A stretch of 5,846 bases of DNA from an uncultured Propionibacteriaceae bacterium. Lineage in GTDB: Bacteria > Actinomycetota > Actinomycetes > Propionibacteriales > Propionibacteriaceae. Every line of letters starts with the position of its first letter. Positions within the stretch are counted from its first letter, which is position 1. Below, piece by piece: positions 1 through 4,093 of the stretch. The stretch covers positions 1-5,846 of the forward strand of contig CAMQXE010000091.1 of NCBI GenBank assembly GCA_947038745.1, read 5' to 3'. The notes beneath the pieces were generated by a model. The model was not told the DNA's origin. It saw only the letters and a program-made list of their open reading frames with translations, and searched no databases. Both the position numbers and the translations under genes were made by a program.

Positions 1-1242
1 CATGCCTGTTGCAGCGTGGAGCAAAGTATCCGAGACTAACCCCTCGGTCAGAATAAGGTTAATACCGCGAGCCAAACCAATGATCAGCGATACCGCGACC
101 AAGCTGGACGCGCCTTCACAGAATGCATCAACCAGCTCAACTTCGCCGAGGCGATCTTTACCGACTGCTGCGATAAACATACAGATAATGGCAATGGTAA
201 GGAAAGACGCTGCCATCTCAGGGAACCACCAGCCCTGCGACATAACGCCCCAGACCATGATCGGGAAAGCCGAGACGAATAGCACCAAAATGATCTTGTG
301 CTTGATGGTGAAGGCAAGCTTGCCAGCATCGGCATTGCTCATTCCCCAACGGGCCTTGAACTTATCTCGATCTTCATAGGCATAGGAGAAGGTCGGATCT
401 TTACGAAGTTTCCCGGCATACCAATAGAGATAGGCACAGATAACAATCGCACCAACAATACAGCCTGCCGTGCGCCACCAAATACCGTCAGTAAAGGTAA
501 TACCAGCCGCATTTGAGGCAACTACTGACGAGAATGGGTTGATCGTCGAGAAGGTCGTGCCTACCGATCCAGCAAGGAAAATCGCGCCCACACAGATAAT
601 CGCGTCATACCCCATTGCAATGAAGATCGGACACAAAATTGGATAGAACGCGACAGCTTCTTCCTCTAACCCGCAAGTGGTACCTCCCAACACCATGAGT
701 AGCGACACTACCGCCACAAGGATGAACTCATGCCCCTTCGTCTTCTTCGTCAATGCAACAAGACCCGTCTCGAAGGCCCCTGACCGTTTCACCACCCCAA
801 TAAGACCACCGAGCACCAAAATGAACACGATGATATCTGCGACTTCTACAGTGCCTAACGTCATCGATTTAGTGATATCCATCACTCCAGCAGGCTTTTG
901 TTCTAGCCGCTGGTAGGTATCTGGAATTGAAATTGGCTTCTTCAGCGATCCGGAGGTGAACTTCTCAATGTTGATTTGGACTTTGAGCTGATCCAATGTC
1001 TCTTGAACCGCTGGCATCTCCTTCTTAGTTCCATCAGGCGCTGTTACCACCATGACGTTCGTGGCGGAAGTATAGCTAAGTTTGGAATAGGAACCAGCTG
1101 GCACAAACCATGTCAGCGCCACCGCGACAATGGTCAGCAGAAATAAGATCGTAAAAGCAGTGGGGACGCGCCAGCGATGCGGCTTCTTTGCCGGATCTGA
1201 CTTGCTATTTGCTGGTACTTCCTCGGTTACATCACTGGCCAT
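1..1242 (-). CDS. YfcC-family (DcuC/ArcD-like) membrane carrier, 3' end off the window
   Basis: The frame is open from an ATG at 1242 through base 1, giving 414 codons with no stop. The family is usually about 500 residues, so roughly the last 90 are missing. Residues 1-25 are hydrophilic. A first membrane segment (about 27-48) ends in TWFVPAG, and a polar loop of about 80 residues follows. Further hydrophobic segments lie near 133-152, 172-187, 202-228, 257-276, 315-334 and 343-361. Motifs typical of YfcC proteins are GGTTCGLEEEAVAFYP (186-201), GSVGTTFSTINPF (225-237) and ASNAAGI (242-248). The family is related to DcuC dicarboxylate carriers and to ArcD basic amino acid antiporters. The substrate cannot be read from the sequence, so amino acid or peptide-like transport is only inference. 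The start is supported by AGGAG 11 nt upstream and an in-frame stop at 1264-1266. The family call is confident; the substrate is unknown. Confidence 0.9.
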   Translation of the reverse strand, partial: MASDVTEEVPANSKSDPAKKPHRWRVPTAFTILFLLTIVAVALTWFVPAGSYSKLSYTSATNVMVVTAPDGTKKEMPAVQETLDQLKVQINIEKFTSGSLKKPISIPDTYQRLEQKPAGVMDITKSMTLGTVEVADIIVFILVLGGLIGVVKRSGAFETGLVALTKKTKGHEFILVAVVSLLMVLGGTTCGLEEEAVAFYPILCPIFIAMGYDAIICVGAIFLAGSVGTTFSTINPFSSVVASNAAGITFTDGIWWRTAGCIVGAIVICAYLYWYAGKLRKDPTFSYAYEDRDKFKARWGMSNADAGKLAFTIKHKIILVLFVSAFPIMVWGVMSQGWWFPEMAASFLTIAIICMFIAAVGKDRLGEVELVDAFCEGASSLVAVSLIIGLARGINLILTEGLVSDTLLHAATGM

Positions 1243-1253
1243 CGTAGCGATCG

Positions 1254-1258
1254 CTCCT
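1254..1258 (-). promoter_or_regulatory. Shine-Dalgarno of the YfcC-family carrier
   Basis: The minus strand reads AGGAG, followed by an 11-nt spacer and ATG at 1242. It is the only purine-rich site close to the start. No other start codon lies between it and the upstream in-frame stop, so it fixes the start of the carrier. Confidence 0.75.
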
Positions 1259-1299
1259 CGTAGTCAGAGTTAGAAGAAAGGCGGCCCCTTCTACAAGAA

Positions 1300-1350
1300 A
1301 CTTAAGGGACCAATCCAAAAACTGAGGCTACCCTTACTCTGACCTTAAGT
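1300..1350. repeat. pair of ACTTAAGG / CCTTAAGT sites, possible operator
   Basis: ACTTAAGG (1300-1307) and its exact reverse complement CCTTAAGT (1343-1350) flank the candidate promoter of the carrier. Each contains the palindrome CTTAAG, and their centres are 43 bp apart, about four helical turns. One copy overlaps the proposed -35/spacer and the other lies just after the proposed transcription start. TACAAGA also occurs next to each copy (1292-1298 and 1350-1356). The repeats are directly visible; a role as regulator-binding sites is inference. Confidence 0.35.
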
Positions 1351-1354
1351 ACAA
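1325..1354 (-). promoter_or_regulatory. possible promoter of the YfcC-family carrier
   Basis: On the minus strand TTGTAC (1349-1354) and TAGCCT (1325-1330) are separated by 18 bp. The -10 fits the loose actinobacterial TANNNT pattern. Spacing and -10 type resemble the better rpsA promoter in this window. Both boxes match the consensus only partly. Transcription would start near 1318 and give a leader of about 75 nt. An AT-rich tract (1362-1378) lies just upstream. No alternative candidate in 1243-1480 is clearly better. This is a weak call from sequence alone. Confidence 0.3.
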
Positions 1355-1415
1355 GAGGCGACCTTATTTATTTACTTACTAGTAACGATAAAGAACGTCT
1401 TGCCAGCCAGAGCTG

Positions 1416-1453
1416 CTGAAACCGTCTGAAACCTATACCGCTTTATTCAGACG
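1416..1453. repeat. short direct and inverted repeats in the rpsA-carrier gap
   Basis: CTGAAACC occurs twice with a 10-bp period (1416-1423 and 1426-1433). The second copy overlaps an 8-bp perfect inverted repeat, CGTCTGAA (1423-1430) and TTCAGACG (1446-1453), with a 15-nt loop. A separate 10-bp palindrome, TTACTAGTAA, lies at 1376-1385. They sit upstream of the carrier promoter candidate and downstream of the rpsA terminator, so they may be regulator sites or may mean nothing. I see no gene in 1243-1549. Confidence 0.3.
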
Positions 1454-1479
1454 CTTTTAGAACCCATGTGGAGCTACAT

Positions 1480-1515
1480 AAAACAACGGCGGCTACCCAA
1501 AGGTAGCCGCCGTTG
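1480..1515 (-). terminator. intrinsic terminator of rpsA
   Basis: A 14-bp perfect stem (1484-1497 with 1502-1515) closes a 4-nt loop and is GC-rich in its core. On the minus strand it is followed at once by TTTT (1480-1483). It starts 34 nt after the rpsA stop codon. The plus-strand side has no T-run, so it should work only for transcripts coming from rpsA. It separates rpsA from the downstream carrier gene. Confidence 0.93.
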
Positions 1516-1549
1516 CGGTTAAGCAAGATTTGCTCTGCGGGAAGAGTCT

Positions 1550-2998
1550 TTACTTCTCGCCGCCGGTGAGCTTCTCGCGAAGCGCCTGCAGCGCCTCGTC
1601 AGAAGCGAGCGAGCCTTCAGCCGGTTCATCGGAGCCAGCGGAGTATTCCGGCTGCGGCTTGGTGGCCTCAGCATCGGCTTCCTTGGCGTCAACAACCTGC
1701 TTCTTGTGGGCCAGCCAGCGCTGCTGCGCCTCCTGGTACTGAAGCTCCCAGGCGCGCTGCTGATCCTCGTAGCCAGGCTTCCAGTCATTGGTTTCTGGAT
1801 CGAAGCCCTCGGGGTAAATGTAGTTACCCTGCTCGTCGTAGTTCGCAGTCATGCCGTACATAGCCGGATCGAAGTCGTCAACATTGGTGTCAACGCCCTC
1901 ATTGGCCTGCTTAAGCGACAGCGAGATCCGACGACGCTCGAGATCGACATCGATGATCTTGACCATGACATCGTCGCCAACAGCAACGACCTGCTCGGGG
2001 ATTTCGACGTGACGAACAGCAAGTTCGGAAACGTGAACGAGACCCTCGATGCCCTCTTCGACGCGAACGAACGCACCGAACGGAACCAGCTTGGTGACCT
2101 TACCCGGAACGATCTGACCCATCTGGTGAGTACGGGCGAAGGTCTGCCACGGATCTTCCTGCGTCGCCTTCAGCGACAAGGAAACGCGCTCGCGATCGAG
2201 CTCGACCGAGAGAACCTCGACCGTGACTTCCTGACCAACCTCGACAACCTCGGACGGATGATCGATGTGCTTCCAGGACAGCTCAGAAACGTGGACGAGA
2301 CCGTCAACGCCGCCGAGATCAACGAACGCACCGAAGTTAACGATCGACGAGACGACGCCCTTGCGGATCTGGCCTGGCTGGAGCTGAGTGAGGAACGTCT
2401 GGCGAACCTCGGACTGGGTCTGCTCAAGGAATGCACGGCGAGACAGAACAACGTTGTTGCGGTTCTTGTCCAGCTCGATTATCTTGGCTTCGAGCTCCTG
2501 GCCGACGTAAGGCATGAGGTCACGAACGCGACGCATTTCAACGAGCGAAGCTGGGAGGAAGCCGCGAAGACCGATGTCGACGATGAGACCACCCTTGACA
2601 ACCTCGATGACCTTACCGGTAACGATTCCGTCTTCTTCCTTGATCTGCTCAATGGTGCCCCAGGCGCGCTCGTACTGAGCCCGCTTCTTGGACAGAATCA
2701 GGCGACCCTCTTTGTCTTCCTTCTGCTGAACAAGGGCTTCAACTTCGTCGCCGACCTTGACTACGTCGAAGGGATCGACGTCATGCTTGATAGAGAGTTC
2801 CTTCGAGGGGATAACGCCCTCGGTCTTGTAACCGATGTCGAGGAGAACCTCGTCGCGGTCAACCTTGACGACGGTACCGGTAACAATGTCACCGTCGTTG
2901 AAGTACTTGATAGTCTTATCGACCGCTTCCGCGAATGCTTCGGCAGATCCGAAGTCGTCAACGGCGATCTGAGGCACAGCCTCGAGGTTGGAGGTCAT
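1550..2998 (-). CDS. rpsA: 30S ribosomal protein S1
   Basis: This complete 482-residue protein runs from ATG at 2998 to TAA at 1550-1552. S1 binds mRNA on the small ribosomal subunit and helps initiate translation. Four S1 (OB-fold) RNA-binding domains are visible at about residues 36-105, 123-190, 208-276 and 293-363. Landmarks are KVDRDEVLLDIGYKTEGVIP (45-64), GLRGFLPASLVEMRRVRDL (143-161), NFGAFVDLGGVDGLVHVSEL (221-240) and PFGAFVRVEEGIEGLVHVSEL (306-326, split here as PFGAFVRV and EGIEGLVHVSEL). Four domains is the actinobacterial layout; E. coli S1 has six. The tail (364-482) has the actinobacterial YDEQGNYIYPEGFDPETN segment, an acidic Ala/Glu/Lys-rich stretch, and a conserved end of the SLASDEALQALREKL type. 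GGAG lies 10 nt before the ATG. The gene has its own promoter and a strong terminator, so it is probably monocistronic. Confidence 0.98.
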   Translation of the reverse strand: MTSNLEAVPQIAVDDFGSAEAFAEAVDKTIKYFNDGDIVTGTVVKVDRDEVLLDIGYKTEGVIPSKELSIKHDVDPFDVVKVGDEVEALVQQKEDKEGRLILSKKRAQYERAWGTIEQIKEEDGIVTGKVIEVVKGGLIVDIGLRGFLPASLVEMRRVRDLMPYVGQELEAKIIELDKNRNNVVLSRRAFLEQTQSEVRQTFLTQLQPGQIRKGVVSSIVNFGAFVDLGGVDGLVHVSELSWKHIDHPSEVVEVGQEVTVEVLSVELDRERVSLSLKATQEDPWQTFARTHQMGQIVPGKVTKLVPFGAFVRVEEGIEGLVHVSELAVRHVEIPEQVVAVGDDVMVKIIDVDLERRRISLSLKQANEGVDTNVDDFDPAMYGMTANYDEQGNYIYPEGFDPETNDWKPGYEDQQRAWELQYQEAQQRWLAHKKQVVDAKEADAEATKPQPEYSAGSDEPAEGSLASDEALQALREKLTGGEK

Positions 2999-3153
2999 GT
3001 AAAAGTGGCTCCGGTATGTTGAATATGGCAGTCGCCATGACCCGTCGCCTTGGGCGCCGAAAAGTTAGGTTCGCTCCAGGTTGGAGCGAAGCGTCCGATT
3101 CTGACCGATGCGAGCGTGCCCTACTCCGTCCGAAGACACGCAGGCCACAGCGC
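2999..3153 (-). promoter_or_regulatory. rpsA: structured 5' leader of rpsA
   Basis: If transcription starts about 7 nt after the proposed -10, the rpsA leader is about 155 nt and holds several short hairpins. CAGGC/GCCTG (3141-3156) lies at the very 5' end. A stem capped by a cUUCGg tetraloop lies at 3127-3138. An 8-bp perfect stem, TTCGCTCC/GGAGCGAA, with a 5-nt loop lies at 3070-3090. A 5-bp stem lies at 3025-3038 just before the Shine-Dalgarno. In E. coli, S1 represses its own mRNA through a structured leader. A similar role here is inference, and I do not recognise a named riboswitch or ribosomal leader class. Confidence 0.4.
3009..3012 (-). promoter_or_regulatory. rpsA: Shine-Dalgarno of rpsA
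   Basis: The minus strand reads CCGGAGCC, with GGAG 10 nt before the ATG at 2998. It supports this start. The pentamer GGAGC here is complementary to GCTCC in the upstream leader hairpin (3070-3090), so leader folding could affect its access. Confidence 0.75.
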
Positions 3154-3159
3154 CTGACC

Positions 3160-3189
3160 AGTCTAACGGCGACTCCGCCTCAGGGTCAA
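3160..3189 (-). promoter_or_regulatory. rpsA: rpsA promoter
   Basis: On the minus strand TTGACC (3184-3189) matches five of six bases of the housekeeping -35. After an 18-bp spacer, TAGACT (3160-3165) fits the actinobacterial TANNNT -10. The expected start is near 3153. The -35 lies 12 bp from the large palindrome at 3202-3251, which would occupy roughly -50 to -98 of this promoter. It is the best sigma-70-type match in the window, but it is predicted by eye. Confidence 0.55.
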
Positions 3190-3218
3190 TTGGATATTGC
3201 ACGATGATTGTGAATAAT
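3190..3218 (+). promoter_or_regulatory. possible lipoprotein promoter overlapping the palindrome
   Basis: On the plus strand TTGGAT (3190-3195) and AATAAT (3213-3218) are 17 bp apart. The -10 lies inside the left arm of the palindrome, and transcription would start near the loop. An alternative is CATACT (3255-3260), which would place the start at the ATG itself and give a leaderless mRNA. In both cases the palindrome would overlap promoter elements. Each match is weak. Confidence 0.2.
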
Positions 3219-3251
3219 GTTCCGACTACGGAACATTATTCACAATCATCG
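3202..3251. repeat. perfect 23-bp inverted repeat with 4-nt loop
   Basis: Bases 3202-3224 are exactly complementary to 3229-3251, leaving a loop of ACTA. The pairing stops cleanly at 3201/3252. The stem is AT-rich in its middle (around TGAATAATGTT) and GC-richer near the loop. It lies between the rpsA promoter and the lipoprotein start codon at 3268. Neither strand has a T-run after the stem, so it does not look like a standard intrinsic terminator. It has no obvious target-site duplication and no transposase. Possible roles are an operator for a dimeric regulator, a cruciform, an RNA hairpin in the lipoprotein leader, or the remnant of a small palindromic element. The structure is certain; the function is unknown. 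Confidence 0.97.
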
Positions 3252-3267
3252 CGGCATACTACTGTCT

Positions 3268-4086
3268 ATGACTCTCAAACGGCTGTGTGCGCTCGCCTCT
3301 AGCACGCTACTCCTTGTCGGCTGTTCTGCAGCGCTACCCAATCCAGCGAAGTCTGCACCGCTTTCAGCTAGGCCGACAGTAACAGCTTCATCGAGCAAAG
3401 CTACTACCGCAACAGCTATTGCAACGACAACGACGGTACATACCGTGACATCGACGATCACGCAGACACCAGCAGCCCCCACGATCAAGACACAGATCAT
3501 CGGTATTAACGTCATGGATGCCGAGGGCAAGCTCAAGCCGGAGTACACCTTCAATAACAAAGAACTAGCATCTACCCTAAACATAGATTGCGGACAGTAT
3601 TCTCCGGTCGGTTTATCGTATGGAACCTACTACTGCTCACCAACGGCGGCAGGACTGCAAGCTTGCTGGAAAGACCCAAATCCTCCAGCCGGAACCCGCC
3701 ATCTGTTATGTATCAGAAGCTACCAAGACACTGAAGTAATTGTTATCGAGCCAACAAGACTCGACACCACGCCAAAAGTAGCTCCACTACCTATGCCGCT
3801 TAACCTTGAGCTAGCTGATGGAAGCATCTGGATACACCGTAACGGTGGAGCTGGGAACTATACGTATCCTGGCTATTACATTTCTTACTACTGCCGCTCT
3901 GGCTGTGGCCCTTATACAAGTGGGGACAAAGCTATCCTCGTTTATGAAAACTCAGGCTTAACCAAAAATGGGGATACCTGGTATGCCGAGGTTGGCGAAA
4001 CTGGTGCGACGAGTTCACAAGCCTACCCCATTCCCACCAAGATCGCTGTGAAGACTGCATGGTTCATCACGAACGAGCCCGTATAA
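3268..4086 (+). CDS. secreted lipoprotein of unknown function
   Basis: The protein has 272 residues from the ATG at 3268. Residues 1-18 form a lipoprotein signal peptide: basic start (K4, R5), hydrophobic core, and lipobox LLVG before Cys19. It should be lipid-anchored on the outer face of the membrane. Residues 20-75 are a Ser/Thr/Ala/Pro-rich linker, as in many surface lipoproteins of Gram-positive bacteria. The rest looks globular, with six cysteines (108, 123, 133, 148, 209, 213) that could form disulfides. The first half has YYCSPTA, ACWKDP and LLCIR; the second has LADGSIWIHRNGGAGN and ends near VKTAW. This recalls uncharacterised actinobacterial secreted proteins, but I cannot name a family. 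An in-frame ATG at 3217 would add 17 residues encoded by the palindrome and spoil the signal peptide, so I prefer 3268. No Shine-Dalgarno precedes 3268. The gene is divergent from rpsA and convergent with polA, 7 bp away. Confidence 0.85.
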   Translation: MTLKRLCALASSTLLLVGCSAALPNPAKSAPLSARPTVTASSSKATTATAIATTTTVHTVTSTITQTPAAPTIKTQIIGINVMDAEGKLKPEYTFNNKELASTLNIDCGQYSPVGLSYGTYYCSPTAAGLQACWKDPNPPAGTRHLLCIRSYQDTEVIVIEPTRLDTTPKVAPLPMPLNLELADGSIWIHRNGGAGNYTYPGYYISYYCRSGCGPYTSGDKAILVYENSGLTKNGDTWYAEVGETGATSSQAYPIPTKIAVKTAWFITNEPV

Positions 4087-4093
4087 GACCGCG

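Noticed and set aside
2..379. 125-codon plus-strand frame at the left edge
   Set aside because: It is antisense to the YfcC-family carrier, whose frame is open and carries clear family motifs.
1706..3022. 438-codon open frame on the plus strand opposite rpsA
   Set aside because: It is an antisense shadow of the strongly codon-biased rpsA gene. The protein has no recognisable domain, while the minus strand encodes an unmistakable S1.
3213..3240. LexA/SOS box inside the palindrome arms (GAACATTATTC)
   Set aside because: The actinobacterial SOS box needs GAAC and GTTC half-sites with a fixed 4-bp gap. Here the spacing and right half-site do not fit.
3202..3251. Palindrome as an intrinsic terminator
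   Set aside because: No T-run follows the stem on either strand, and it sits at gene starts, not ends.
3217..3267. In-frame ATG at 3217 as the lipoprotein start
   Set aside because: Its first codons are the palindrome itself. It would put 17 extra residues, including His/Arg/Asn, before a clean lipoprotein signal peptide, and no Shine-Dalgarno precedes it.
2935..3302. Plus-strand open frames of 64-90 codons across the rpsA leader and palindrome
   Set aside because: They have no Shine-Dalgarno, have basic, low-information composition, and cross the rpsA promoter and the palindrome. They look like chance frames.
3246..3584. 112-codon minus-strand frame rich in Val/Ala opposite the lipoprotein linker
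   Set aside because: It is the antisense of the Thr/Ser-rich linker. The Val-rich hydrophobic stretch comes from reading Thr and Ala codons backwards.
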